DNA of 64,000 bases from Deltaproteobacteria bacterium (GCA_026129095.1 JAHCIT010000002.1:434001-498000); one strand, 5' to 3'. Shown: positions 26,601 through 35,018, numbered from the stretch's first letter. The notes: generated by a model from the sequence alone, not told the origin. Translations and numbers: made by a program.

Positions 26601-27322
26601 TACTGGCCGGCGGCCACCGCAACCGTGTCGGTAAAGGCGTCATCGTCGAATCCGATGGTAGCCGTGCCGGCCGCCGGAGCGGCACGGCCTTTCTTGATCT
26701 CCTGCTCAACCTGGCGATCCAGTGCATCCAGTTCGTCCAGGGCATCGCCACCGCCGCCATCATCAAACGAAAAGTTCCCGTCCGAATCACGAACCGCTCC
26801 ACCGCCTGTATCTATTTCGGACGCACCAGCGAACGCGCCTCCGCCAATGGATTCTTCTGGTTCTTCCGTTGCAAACGGATCCTCGGGAGCATGATCGGCG
26901 AATGGGTCATTTGCCGCACCCGCACCGGCGGCAGTTTTCTTGGGTTTTGGAGGGGGCGGCGCAACTGGCTCAGGCGGCACTTCCTCCTCGGCAGTGAAAT
27001 TGAAATCATCGGGCGGAGAAACCGACCCCTCGACCTCCAGTTTGTCCTCGGAAAGCCCGGCGAACGGATCATCACCTCCGCCAAAAGGATCTTCGGTTTC
27101 TGCGGCCACGGGTGGTGGAGCGGCTGGCTTCGGAGCGGGTGCCGGTTTTGGCGGTGGAGCCGCTTCAGCCTGGGGAGCCGCAGCTCCTTCCTGGGAACCA
27201 TCCGGCAGGATCACGATCACTGCACCGCAGCTTTTGCATTTGACGCCGACCTTCTTGCCCTTGGGGATCTTGGCATCGTCGATATTGAAAGCCGCATTGC
27301 AGGACTGGCAGACGATCTTCAT
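23699..27322 (-). CDS. Zinc-ribbon/GYF-like/TM/TPR membrane protein (first, large paralogue)
   Basis: 1207 residues. Zinc ribbon at 5-32 (Cys5, Cys8, Cys29, Cys32), acidic Pro-rich linker, GYF_2-like domain about 240-300 (YKVKNAKDQLAGPFPIGKI, then DEGPWLPV), a single TM helix at about 336-358, and a long TPR array to residue ~1190 (for example RIGRAHLAIGENDKGEAALK, SFDRAIELDPQNPETFVAIG). Start ATG 27322 has AAGGAG six bases upstream. Cytosolic ZnR-GYF and periplasmic TPRs would link the two compartments. Same architecture as its downstream neighbour, so a tandem duplication. No enzyme domain is visible. Confidence 0.8.
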   Translation of the reverse strand: MKIVCQSCNAAFNIDDAKIPKGKKVGVKCKSCGAVIVILPDGSQEGAAAPQAEAAPPPKPAPAPKPAAPPPVAAETEDPFGGGDDPFAGLSEDKLEVEGSVSPPDDFNFTAEEEVPPEPVAPPPPKPKKTAAGAGAANDPFADHAPEDPFATEEPEESIGGGAFAGASEIDTGGGAVRDSDGNFSFDDGGGGDALDELDALDRQVEQEIKKGRAAPAAGTATIGFDDDAFTDTVAVAAGQYKVKNAKDQLAGPFPIGKIKDLLKSKKIGVKDEISRDEGPWLPVRILLEIPNIENTDLEKFLATASAEAAGAGGFNFDADAIGATGLGGGGMAGNISLIIKVAVGVVVLAIAAGGAFWWYQMREVDFSQLNTAKLRELVSSRQSVTSSREAVSRQSQQKAEAIVSALLVEQFPEAEKELKTAIQKNPSNFQAAALLARLYAFWAEMLGERTKLADGQAMAEAVKGVDATAEHTLIAFAHVLRVAGKTDEAIAVAQNAATVAAGSADAQVALAYALLGKPDQFAAAQAALDKAFAVGGEHQLALIVQARLHELQKDYTQASEGYDKAISARPNAVYPRLMKAQFILRRMPDQSRQAVELLDAVEKIPLAAVKPFRARVLVVRAALLMADGQAGSALAKAREADQVFPSAESKTIVGDALFAAGQVSDALISYAEAIKVDRTYQAAHQRIGRAHLAIGENDKGEAALKEAIRLDPGDLSARVLLGQAYARSGRVELAQIEYEAVIGIDPQNADAYVSLGQLQLTQGRTQDALASFDRAIELDPQNPETFVAIGRTYWELGESSNAISRTRQAVELAPLRIATHQQLAKFLWEIGDYAAALSAYDQAVQLLKADDQNSQLYVERAIVKFYLGRYEEAVADLNQALAIRKSEPQVYFWIARSRLAQAETLVAQAKAIPVPEADALFQAANGEFSKADYYARENPIIAYWWGRAWAGLRQYAQANQQLDVSIRKAQANESQGWSPFIDPDIAKARILTRQEKWREAHAMYEQLLPKLAQEEERIRTLKKYAIVPETAPLAEQFLDWHPRRWPKWEADRLQLLGEIQIEALQVMGYVERDELDRPAQSDATLKRLLSIRPAIPKAHLYRCLIAMDKQDYVGGEGHCRQAIRYDSNLGEAHVQIGYSLLYEKNDSRGAVASWSRALAKTAQLSDKRKMDVIGAIRGQGLGEDEIRRILVGHKYQPAEMAQLGVR

Positions 27323-27550
27323 CGGTGCTCCTTAACCGGGTAAACTGGCGAAACTACACGAAATCCCTAACATGCCAGACGCAAACGGCGCAAGGAAAAG
27401 GTCAACAATAACAAAGGCTTCCATCCGGCTGTTTCATTTTGCATTCTGGCCGAGGGTGGACAGCCCAAGGGCGCCTTCGTAACCCTGCTGAAAATCTCTG
27501 CTACATTTCCGAACTCCCCGCTGATTTCATCGAAAGGCCGGTCTTTCACT

Positions 27551-27796
27551 ATGGCTGAATCAACACACAAAAGTTCATCAACTCCGGTTTTCCGTGGATG
27601 GGTGCTGGACATCCTCGCCCGAGTACTCTCCACGCCGGTAGCATCGGAACTCGCCATTACCGAGCTGAAAAAGTCCCTTGGAATCCCGATAATGAATACC
27701 ATCAAACTTGGCGTCGCCGGGCTCCCCGCGCAATTTCAGCCCAGTGCCTTTTATGCGGAACCGGACAGCAACCCCGGATGCTCGGAGCCCAAATGA
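27551..27796 (+). CDS. Small protein translationally coupled to amidase
   Basis: 81 residues, no recognised family. The stop TGA overlaps the amidase start in an ATGA arrangement (27793-27796), the usual sign of coupling. The sequence has a hydrophobic helix (GWVLDILARVLS) and a Pro-rich tail; no signal peptide. A weak GAAAGG lies about 13 bases before ATG 27551. An alternative is that it is only leader sequence of the amidase mRNA. Confidence 0.45.
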   Translation: MAESTHKSSSTPVFRGWVLDILARVLSTPVASELAITELKKSLGIPIMNTIKLGVAGLPAQFQPSAFYAEPDSNPGCSEPK

Positions 27797-29184
27797 CCAT
27801 CCCCAGTCAACCGCTTTTTGCCGGGCTTCGCGATCGGTACCGGGACGGCCGGGAAACACCGGAAACGGTCGTTGACCGGTTCCTGGGACGGATCGCCGCC
27901 GACCGGGATCATGAAATTCCGCTTAATGCCTTTCTTGCCCTGAGGGAAAGCCAGGCACGCCAGGAAGCCCAGGCGTCATCCGGCCGCTGGAAATCGGGAA
28001 AGCCGCTCTCTCCCCTCGATGGCATACCTCTGGCCGTGAAGGATGCCGTGAATGTAGCGGGACTTTCCACTCCGGTCGGCACGCGGTTTCTCGGAAAAAC
28101 ACCTGAGCCCAGGGACAGCGAACTGGTTCGCAGACTAAAAGCGGCTGGCGCCATTATCCTTGGCAAGACGCACATGCACGAGTTTGGATTCGGCGCAACC
28201 GGAATCAACCCCCACGGCATGACCGCACGTAATCCCTATGACCGCAGGCGGATCACCGGAGGATCCTCCAGCGGTTCAGCAGCCGCCGTAGCAGCAGGTC
28301 TTGTCCCGGGGGCCATTGGAACTGATGCGGGAGGATCGGTCCGGATTCCGTCGGCCCTGTGCGGCCTTACTGGACTCAAGGCCACGTTCGGCCGGATTCC
28401 GATGGACGGAATCGGGGCGCTGACATACACAATGGACCATGCCGGGCCGATGACGCGGACCGTCCAGGATGCCATAGAGCTGTTTGAAATCATCGCCACT
28501 CCCGCACTGAACACCATGCCCGATTCGGCCCGCCCTTTCACGGCCGGGATCATCGACGGGTATTGCACGGAAACCTGCGCCCCGGACGTGTCGAATTCGG
28601 TCGAAGTGGCCCTGCAGCTGCTTGAGAAAGCCGGCGTGAAAACCGTCCGCGTCCAGATTCCTTCGGCATTGGCAATGCATGCGGCAGGAGTCGTAACGAT
28701 GGGTGGTGAAGCGGCCTCAATTCTCGAAACCGACTGGGAAGAGCACCGGAACGAGTTTGGCGGGGACGTCCGGCTGTTCACAGCTGGAGCGCGCAAGCTT
28801 GCTGCCCACGAATACCTGCGCGCCCAGAGGATCAGGACCCTGGTCTGCGCCGAGCATGCTGCTGCATTCCAGAAGGCGGACATCATCATCACACCGATGA
28901 CAGCCCGCACTGCTGCGTTTATTCATGCCAAGGCGCTCCGGCGCGGTGAAACCGATCCGGATCTTGTCCAGGCACTGAGCCGATTCAGCTTGCCCTATAA
29001 CCTCACTGGACTACCGGCCCTGACACTTCCGGCGGGAACCGATGCCAACGGTCTTCCCGTTGGGCTGCAACTGGTTGCACCCCCGAATGAAGAGATTCGC
29101 CTCCTGTCGGCGGCGCTCTATACTGAAAAAGTGCTTGCCGACCGCTGTCCGCCACCACCAGGCTGGCTACCGCCGTGGAACTGA
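27793..29184 (+). CDS. Amidase signature family enzyme
   Basis: 463-residue amidase with the Ser-cisSer-Lys triad: Lys in PLAVKDAVNV, the Gly/Ser-rich RITGGSSSGSAAAVAAG, and the catalytic Ser in GTDAGGSVRIPSALCG. The LTGLKATFGRIP and GPMTRTVQD blocks follow in order. It could be a GatA-type glutaminase, but no gatB or gatC is near, so a general amide hydrolase (for example of the AtzF or indoleacetamide type) is as likely. Start ATG 27793 overlaps the preceding stop. Converges with the CobW gene, ten bases between stops. Confidence 0.85.
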   Translation: MTIPSQPLFAGLRDRYRDGRETPETVVDRFLGRIAADRDHEIPLNAFLALRESQARQEAQASSGRWKSGKPLSPLDGIPLAVKDAVNVAGLSTPVGTRFLGKTPEPRDSELVRRLKAAGAIILGKTHMHEFGFGATGINPHGMTARNPYDRRRITGGSSSGSAAAVAAGLVPGAIGTDAGGSVRIPSALCGLTGLKATFGRIPMDGIGALTYTMDHAGPMTRTVQDAIELFEIIATPALNTMPDSARPFTAGIIDGYCTETCAPDVSNSVEVALQLLEKAGVKTVRVQIPSALAMHAAGVVTMGGEAASILETDWEEHRNEFGGDVRLFTAGARKLAAHEYLRAQRIRTLVCAEHAAAFQKADIIITPMTARTAAFIHAKALRRGETDPDLVQALSRFSLPYNLTGLPALTLPAGTDANGLPVGLQLVAPPNEEIRLLSAALYTEKVLADRCPPPPGWLPPWN

Positions 29185-29194
29185 CAGGGCCAGC

Positions 29195-30334
29195 CTAGTG
29201 GGTCAGGCACGAATCGAGATCGTGCTTGATGGCGTGACGGTCCAGATTTTTGCCGATGAAAACAATCTTCGACGAGGGCGCTTCCTTGCCCCATGGCCGG
29301 TCATAGTTGGCCGTAAAACGGTTACCGACGCCATGGAAAACCACCCGCTTGGGTGAACCCTTGAAGTTCAGAATCCCCTTGCAGCGGAAGAGAAACAGCT
29401 TTTCAGAAATCCGCTCAAGAAACGCCTCGAACTTTTCCGGCTCGATCGGGTCGTGGAAAACGAAGCTGACCGAATTGACGTCGGTATCATGATGCTGGTG
29501 CTTGTGGTCGTGTCCGGGGTGATCACAGTGCGGATCATGGCATTCCTCATCGTGCTTGTGTCCATGATCATGGTGCTGATGTTCCGGATGATCGCATGCG
29601 GATTCCCCGCCACACTCGCTTCCATCTTCATGGTGATGATGGTGATGTTCGTGGTCCTGTCCGTCGGGATGAGTGTCCAAACCATCCAGAAAATCCGGGG
29701 CGTCCTCCAGCTTGCGATCCAGTGAAAAGGCCCCGACATCCAGCAAGAGACGCAGGTCCACGTCAGCGTGCTTCGACTTCAGGATACGTGCATAAGGGTT
29801 CAGCTTGAGAATATCTGCCTCAATCGCCTTGGTCTGGTCTTCGGAAACCAGATCCATCTTGTTCAGAAGCACAATATCAGCAAAACCGATCTGCTCGGCG
29901 GCTGTTTGGCTGTTCTCCAGGTTGCGGCGGAAATTCTCGCCATCAACTACCGTGATGATCGAATCAAGGCGGGTCAGCTTCTCCATCTCCGGCATAAAAA
30001 AGGTCTGTGCCACAGGGGCAGGGTTGGCAAGACCGGTCGTCTCGATCACAAGATAGTCAAACTTCTGGCGCCCCTTCATCAGTTTCTTGATCCCCTTGAG
30101 CAGATCCCCCCGAACCGAACAGCACAGGCAGCCGTTATTCAGCTCGACGATCTCTTCATCGGCACCAACGATGAGATCGTTATCGATGCCTACTTCGCCG
30201 AATTCATTGACAATCAGGGCTATGCGGAGACCATCGTTATTCTTGAGAATATGATTGAGGAGTGTCGTCTTTCCGGCACCGAGAAATCCGGCAAGCACGG
30301 TAACAGGAACGGTTTCGGTAGCGAGTTTCGGCAT
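29195..30334 (-). CDS. CobW/ZNG1-family GTPase, zinc chaperone-like
   Basis: G3E GTPase of 379 residues. Walker A GFLGAGKTTLLNHIL (Lys22), the metal motif GCLCC (Cys69, Cys71, Cys72), NKMD specificity motif, and a C-terminal CobW_C domain. Between the domains lies a long His-rich loop (DHEHHHHHHEDGSE and later HKHDEECHDPHCDHPGHDHK) suited to zinc storage or capture. COG0523 proteins with this Cys motif deliver zinc to client enzymes using GTP. It diverges from a ZIP transporter across a 241-bp region with symmetric elements, so both are probably zinc-controlled. Confidence 0.9.
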   Translation of the reverse strand: MPKLATETVPVTVLAGFLGAGKTTLLNHILKNNDGLRIALIVNEFGEVGIDNDLIVGADEEIVELNNGCLCCSVRGDLLKGIKKLMKGRQKFDYLVIETTGLANPAPVAQTFFMPEMEKLTRLDSIITVVDGENFRRNLENSQTAAEQIGFADIVLLNKMDLVSEDQTKAIEADILKLNPYARILKSKHADVDLRLLLDVGAFSLDRKLEDAPDFLDGLDTHPDGQDHEHHHHHHEDGSECGGESACDHPEHQHHDHGHKHDEECHDPHCDHPGHDHKHQHHDTDVNSVSFVFHDPIEPEKFEAFLERISEKLFLFRCKGILNFKGSPKRVVFHGVGNRFTANYDRPWGKEAPSSKIVFIGKNLDRHAIKHDLDSCLTH

Positions 30335-30441
30335 GGATAATCCTCAAAGGTGGCGCCGGTTAAGCTGAAGCGCCCGGTTCCTATTCACCGTCCGGCATGG
30401 ACGGGTCAAGAGTCTGGCCACGACTAGCAGACCTGAAAAGG

Positions 30442-30493
30442 GGTGCCTCGCAGCAGAGGCACCACTATTAAAGCAATATTTTGCTATTAAAGC
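30442..30493. promoter_or_regulatory. Divergent cobW/ZIP control region: hairpin plus repeated operator-like sites
   Basis: GGTGCCTC (30442-30449) and GAGGCACC (30456-30463) make a perfect 8-bp hairpin with a 6-base loop. Immediately after, CTATTAAAGC occurs twice (30465-30474 and 30484-30493, 19-bp period), and the junction holds AGCAA-TATT-TTGCT. The direct and inverted symmetry in an AT-rich spot between two zinc genes suggests operator sites, perhaps for the Zur-like protein encoded at 44110. The known Zur consensus is not matched exactly. Confidence 0.45.
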
Positions 30494-30575
30494 CGTTGCA
30501 AGCTGCTCTGGTTACGGCGTATGAACAGGTCCGGCCACCTTCGTGCGAGGGGCGGCTGGTCACCAGAAGGGCTCT

Positions 30576-31328
30576 ATGAACCTGCTCACTGCTGCCGCAA
30601 TCCTCGCCATCGTCCATCTGGTTTCCGGAGCTGCTTTTATACGGCTTCCCGCCAGGGAGCGGACACTCCGGTTTCTTGTCTCCTTTTCAGCCGGAACCCT
30701 GCTGGCCATGAGTCTCGTCCATCTGCTGCCGGAAAGCGCGCTGCATACCGGCGGCGGGTCCGGTCTGGCTGTTCTGGCCGGTTTTTTCGCGCTCTGGGCA
30801 CTGGAACATCTGGTCGGGCGGCATGAACATGTGGACGACGTACACAAGCACGGCGAGCACGAGCCCGCAACGGGGTTGTCCGTTCTGGCCTCGCTGGTCC
30901 TGATTCTTCATGGCTTTATTGACGGGCTTGCCCTCGCCGCCTTCGAGCACCACGAGGGCTGGGCACTTACGGCGCTTTTAGGTTTAGCCGCCCATGCACC
31001 CGCCATGATGCTGGCTCTGGTAACACTGCTCCGGCTGGCAGGAATGGCTACGGGCCCCATGCTCGGAGTCATCGCCGTCACATCATTCACCATCCCTGCC
31101 GGGGCATTGGCGGCCAATGGCGGTCCATTCTCACATCTTGCGGGGAATATCGCCTGGTTCGAGGCTGCCGTGGGTGGAGCGCTGATCTATCTTTCCACCC
31201 ATCACCTGCTGCCCGCAGTAGAGCACAACAAGCGGGACCGGCTGGCTCTGTATGCTGCGGCCCTCGCCGGGGCTGTCCTCGCCGTGCTCCTCGCCGGTCT
31301 TCACGGCGGCGAAGGACACCACCACTGA
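30576..31328 (+). CDS. ZIP-family metal transporter
   Basis: 250 residues, eight predicted helices. LVHLLPESAL in helix II, LHGFIDGLALAAF in helix IV (His/Asp metal ligands) and IYLSTHHLLPAVEH near the end are ZIP signatures; the loop between helices III and IV is His-rich (RHEHVDDVHKHGEHE). Likely imports zinc or another divalent cation across the inner membrane. ATG 30576 has AGAAGG five bases upstream, better than the ATG at 30543. Divergent from the CobW GTPase; converges with the FG-GAP gene. Confidence 0.88.
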   Translation: MNLLTAAAILAIVHLVSGAAFIRLPARERTLRFLVSFSAGTLLAMSLVHLLPESALHTGGGSGLAVLAGFFALWALEHLVGRHEHVDDVHKHGEHEPATGLSVLASLVLILHGFIDGLALAAFEHHEGWALTALLGLAAHAPAMMLALVTLLRLAGMATGPMLGVIAVTSFTIPAGALAANGGPFSHLAGNIAWFEAAVGGALIYLSTHHLLPAVEHNKRDRLALYAAALAGAVLAVLLAGLHGGEGHHH

Positions 31329-31334
31329 TTTCCG

Positions 31335-32903
31335 CTATTTGCTGAGCAGAACCCGGACCGTCCCGTCGTGGGCGTCTTCACCGCCATACCGGACCACAAG
31401 ATCATCTGTCTGGTCACCGTTCAGGTCAACGGCAAAAGTGAAGAAGGACGCCTTGGGGACCTTGATCCGTCCGCAGTCACTGGCCCAGCCCTTGTTCGCC
31501 GTGGTCAGGCAGATACGGTAACTGCCGGGGCCCTCAGACTGAAGCAGATCCGGTCGGCCATCCCCGTTGAAATCCCCGTCAAGCAGATAGGACGTGAGCA
31601 GGCCGGAGCCCTGATGGGAAAGATCGAACTTGAACGGGATCGTTTCGCATTCATCCGGGTCATCACTGAAAATCCCGTCCTTCGAGTGATGAGCGTGATA
31701 GTCAACCGAGATCCGCCCGAACAGCTTGATACGGATCGCCTGCCAGATGCTGAAAGGTATCTCCTGATACACAAGGTCAAGCTTCCCATCAGCATTGGTA
31801 TCAATAAGGCGCGGCTGTTCAGTAAAATTCTTCACGTGAAATGTCTGGTCCGGGCTGGCCGGGAATTTCCCGCCCCGGTTGCGGTAAACGTAGATCTCCG
31901 ACAGCAGTTTCAGGCTCGACAGGTCGTTGATCGAAACCTTGGAAATCACCACATCAGAGTGCCCATCCCCGTCTATGTCGCCCACTTCAAAGCGGGTAAG
32001 CGGGGCGATATGTCCGTGCCGCATCAGCTCCCGTAAACCGAACCGGGCGAAATCCCACATCTCGGGCGCAGGATCAAAGTTGCCGTCCTCCGTCGCCCGG
32101 AAGACAAGAAGCCGGTCGTCACGGGCCACCCACAAGTCCTTGCGACGGTCTCCATCGAAATCGGCAAGGAACAACTGCGGAAGCAGCTGGACCACTCTCG
32201 ACGACCCGAATTCCAGACGGGCGAACAGGATGTTCCCCTCCCAGATCGATGACAGTTCCGTATCCAGGGGAACCGGGAATATCTGGTGGATCCGCCATTC
32301 ATGGGCGCCAGGGGCCCCGTTCTGCACTGGCATCAGCTTGAACAGGTACCACTGGTCGGCATCAGGCACCATCAGTTCGGCGGTTCCATCGCCCGTATAG
32401 TCCCTGAGCAGCTCACGGGAAAGAATTGACGTCCGGTCAGGAGCCGTGAACACGCTGCGGACGGTGATGATCCGCTGTGGCTCATCCGATAGCCGCCCAT
32501 CAGAGAACGAATAGGCGAAGACCCCTTCCGACGAAATGAAACCGATATCCGGGCCTGGCGTCGCCGGGTCGAAATTGCCCACGTCGTACACCACGGCACG
32601 GTCAGAAGCCCGCACGCTCTGGTCTGGGGTCTTCGGGAATCCATCACGGGTCTGGAGAAACAGGTCGAAGTATTTTTCCACAGTGCGGGTGGTTTCATCC
32701 AGCCTTGTCCGCATTGCCACAATATCGAGAAGGCCATCCCCGTTGAAGTCGGCCCACCGGACACTCCTTACCAGATCGCCCGTAGTCAGCACGTGCTGCT
32801 GATGGGAGAGATCCGCCGCTCCCGCTGCCGAAATTCCTGCAAACATAACCAGCGACAGGGCGGCGCCCGCTATCCTGCCAATGAAACCAGATTCCTGGTG
32901 CAT
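31335..32903 (-). CDS. Exported FG-GAP/VCBS beta-propeller protein
   Basis: 522 residues with a signal peptide (ALSLVMFAGISAAGA, cleavage near residue 30). Calcium-loop motifs recur: DFNGDGLLD, DYTGDGTAE, DFDGDRRKD, DIDGDGHSD, DTNADGKLD, DFNGDGRPD, DLNGDQTDD. Seven copies suit a seven-bladed integrin-alpha-like propeller. Probably a periplasmic or surface protein-binding module; no catalytic motif. Start ATG 32903 is preceded by GAGGAGGGGA at about eight bases; an in-frame ATG six codons earlier is less well placed. Confidence 0.8.
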   Translation of the reverse strand: MHQESGFIGRIAGAALSLVMFAGISAAGAADLSHQQHVLTTGDLVRSVRWADFNGDGLLDIVAMRTRLDETTRTVEKYFDLFLQTRDGFPKTPDQSVRASDRAVVYDVGNFDPATPGPDIGFISSEGVFAYSFSDGRLSDEPQRIITVRSVFTAPDRTSILSRELLRDYTGDGTAELMVPDADQWYLFKLMPVQNGAPGAHEWRIHQIFPVPLDTELSSIWEGNILFARLEFGSSRVVQLLPQLFLADFDGDRRKDLWVARDDRLLVFRATEDGNFDPAPEMWDFARFGLRELMRHGHIAPLTRFEVGDIDGDGHSDVVISKVSINDLSSLKLLSEIYVYRNRGGKFPASPDQTFHVKNFTEQPRLIDTNADGKLDLVYQEIPFSIWQAIRIKLFGRISVDYHAHHSKDGIFSDDPDECETIPFKFDLSHQGSGLLTSYLLDGDFNGDGRPDLLQSEGPGSYRICLTTANKGWASDCGRIKVPKASFFTFAVDLNGDQTDDLVVRYGGEDAHDGTVRVLLSK

Positions 32904-33012
32904 GATCTGTCCCCTCCTCAACCCCTAACGAAGACGGCGTCACCCCCTCCGAAGGAGTGCGCCGTCCGGCCGTAGCCACATGGCCGTCACGAACGGAAAC
33001 CCGCTATGACGG

Positions 33013-34110
33013 TTAGATAACTCCGCGGCCCATCTTACTCAAGACCGCCTGCATGTCGCGCCGTTCTTCCTCGCTCAGGCGGGCAAACAGCGTCTGCGTG
33101 TACTGGTCGGCCTGGCCCTTCATGGTCTGCTGGAGCGCGACGCCTCGCGGAGCCGGAAGCAGCTTCCACGGGCCGTCCTCCGATGGCTGGTCAAGACGGT
33201 TCACATAGCCCTTCTGCACCAGACCGCTCACAGCCGCTTCAATCTCCGGCCGCTGCCCGCGCACCGCCTGGGAAAGCTGGCGAAGACCCAGCTCGGGTTT
33301 TTCCCACACGGCCGTCAGCACCTCAAACTCCACCCGGTTCAGGTTGTGGGGATTGAGGAGCTTTTCCGCGCCAAGGCGTGAGGCGAGCAGGTTTTTGGCG
33401 AGAACGAACTCGGCTGCGCCGTCAGTGTTGACCCCCAGCACCCCGCCCGCCAGCAAGGTCGCCTTGCTGTCTGTTTCGGCAACGGCTTTTGCCGACAGCT
33501 TCGCCAGCACTTGCCGCTCCTGCAGGGACAGCCGCCGGTTGAATTCAAACCGGACATGCTCGGCCACCGGACGGGTGCGTTCAACAAGATCACGGCCAGC
33601 CTGGCTCAACTCAAACCGGGACTGTCCCGCACCCGACGTGGGGGAAACCAGTCCACGCTGAACAAGCCTGTTCATCTGCGGATTCGTTGGAAAATCAGCA
33701 ATGCCCGTATTGCGGGAGATAGCCGCCTGCGTGGAGGCCCCTCGCCTCTTGAGTTCATTAAGAACCACATAGTCCGGCGTTTCGATCCCGTAGGGCTGAA
33801 TTGCACGTGAGAAAGCCGCCTCGCCGCGGGCAAGCATCTTCACCAGATCGACACCCTCGATCGTTTCGCCACCCGCCAGCCGGGTTCCATCCTGCTGGTC
33901 AATGGCATCGTAGAAATCCTTCGCGTGGTAATAGGCCGTACGGGTACCAACAGCCGTGGCGGCCACACCGCTTCCCACCACGACGGGTGTCGCCAGAAGC
34001 GGAACCAGCGCCAGTACGCACCCCGAGCCCGTTAACAGCACGCCCGCAACAAGTGCTCCAAGCCCTGCCCGGACAGCCGCCGAATGTTTGTTTTGATTTT
34101 CCCGTTTCAT
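33013..34110 (-). CDS. Membrane-anchored protein with two MarR-like winged helices
   Basis: 365 residues. The N-terminus has a hydrophobic stretch ending GSGC and a second Ala/Val-rich segment (VPLLATPVVVGSGVAA), so it is either a lipoprotein with an imperfect lipobox or a helical hairpin anchor. Two MarR-like winged-helix regions follow: one around YVVLNELKRRGASTQAAISR...LVQRGLVSP, the other FEVLTAVWEKPELGLRQLSQ...LVQKGYVNRL, each followed by the helix-turn pattern LSLQERQVL / LSEEERRDM. Start ATG 34110 has AGGAAGAGAAGAG before it. A hairpin anchor would leave the DNA-binding folds in the cytosol; a lipoprotein would not. No family match is known to me. Confidence 0.6.
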   Translation of the reverse strand: MKRENQNKHSAAVRAGLGALVAGVLLTGSGCVLALVPLLATPVVVGSGVAATAVGTRTAYYHAKDFYDAIDQQDGTRLAGGETIEGVDLVKMLARGEAAFSRAIQPYGIETPDYVVLNELKRRGASTQAAISRNTGIADFPTNPQMNRLVQRGLVSPTSGAGQSRFELSQAGRDLVERTRPVAEHVRFEFNRRLSLQERQVLAKLSAKAVAETDSKATLLAGGVLGVNTDGAAEFVLAKNLLASRLGAEKLLNPHNLNRVEFEVLTAVWEKPELGLRQLSQAVRGQRPEIEAAVSGLVQKGYVNRLDQPSEDGPWKLLPAPRGVALQQTMKGQADQYTQTLFARLSEEERRDMQAVLSKMGRGVI

Positions 34111-34573
34111 CTCTTCTCTTCCTCGTTGCTCCTGCCGGGAGAACCGGGGCAGTCCGGCCACCGGGGCCCCGCAAGGTTCAGTTGAAGAACCCCGAGTACC
34201 CACAGGCGGATGCGTATGGTGACCGGTTTTGGTTCCCCTGAACCTCTCCGTACCACACCTATAAGCTAATCCCCTTTAGGGCAGGAACAAGGATAGAGGT
34301 CATAAAACCAAACCTCTGGATTTAATGAAAATCACCGGTTGGAAAGCAGGCCACCGGAACCATCGGTAACTATGGAGAAAATACACTTGCGCCCAGCAAG
34401 GACCTCGCAAGACAGGGTATTTTGACTTTACCAATTTAACTGTAAATTCAGTTGGTTATAATGATTCTGAGGATTTATTTTGCCCGGCGTCGTTGCGTTT
34501 CACGGCAGGACGCACGTAGTCTGGAACCACGATTTGACGCGTCATGTCTAACATGCGCTCACCGAGGGTAAAA
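34111..34573. other. AT-rich divergent intergenic region
   Basis: 463 bp between the winged-helix membrane gene and ybaB, both transcribed outward. The right half is AT-rich and holds the candidate ybaB promoter. AACTG-TAAATT-CAGTT (34439-34454) is a perfect 5-bp inverted repeat just before the -10 element and could be an operator. I see no coding frame or known RNA in the remainder. Confidence 0.5.
34435..34462 (+). promoter_or_regulatory. Candidate promoter of ybaB-recR
   Basis: TATAAT at 34457-34462 with TTTAAC at 34435-34440, 16-bp spacing. The -10 is perfect, the -35 weak. Predicted transcripts would start near 34469, about 105 bases before ybaB. TTGACT at 34422 is too far from this -10. 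Confidence 0.45.
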
Positions 34574-34942
34574 ATGGCCGACGAACCTGCATCGCCCTTT
34601 GGAGGCCCGGTCGACCTGTCAAAGTTGATGGGGCAGGCCCAGCAGCTGATGGCTGACGTGGGCAAGAAGCGCGAGGCGTACGAAAAAGCCCTCGAAAAGG
34701 AAATTGTTGAAGCCGCAGCCGGCGGTGGAATGGTCAGGGTGAAGGCCAATGGTCTGGGTCGCATCCTGTCAATCTCCTTTGACCGCGAACTGGTTCAGCC
34801 GCTCGACACGGACCTTCTGCAAGATGTCACCACCGCTGCTGTAAACGAGGCTCTCCGCCGGGCCGAAGCAGCCGCCGACAGGGTAAAAAACGAACTGCTT
34901 GCTGCCCTCCCCTTTGCCGGCCTGTTCCAGGGAAAGCTGTAG
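34574..34942 (+). CDS. YbaB/EbfC nucleoid-associated protein
   Basis: 122 residues. The central GGGMVRVKANGLGRILSISF and LQDVTTAAVNEALRRAE blocks are diagnostic. YbaB dimers bind and bridge DNA, and the gene commonly precedes recR, as here (77 bp). ATG 34574 follows GAGGG by six bases, preferred over ATGs at 34544 and 34553. The N-terminal PFGGPVDLSKLMGQAQQLM matches the family coiled-coil start. Confidence 0.9.
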   Translation: MADEPASPFGGPVDLSKLMGQAQQLMADVGKKREAYEKALEKEIVEAAAGGGMVRVKANGLGRILSISFDRELVQPLDTDLLQDVTTAAVNEALRRAEAAADRVKNELLAALPFAGLFQGKL

Positions 34943-35018
34943 CCGGACGCGGGTTGGATATTCTCCCGCTGGCTGGTTCCTCACTTAAATCCTCAGGGCT
35001 GCTAGACTTCCCCATACG

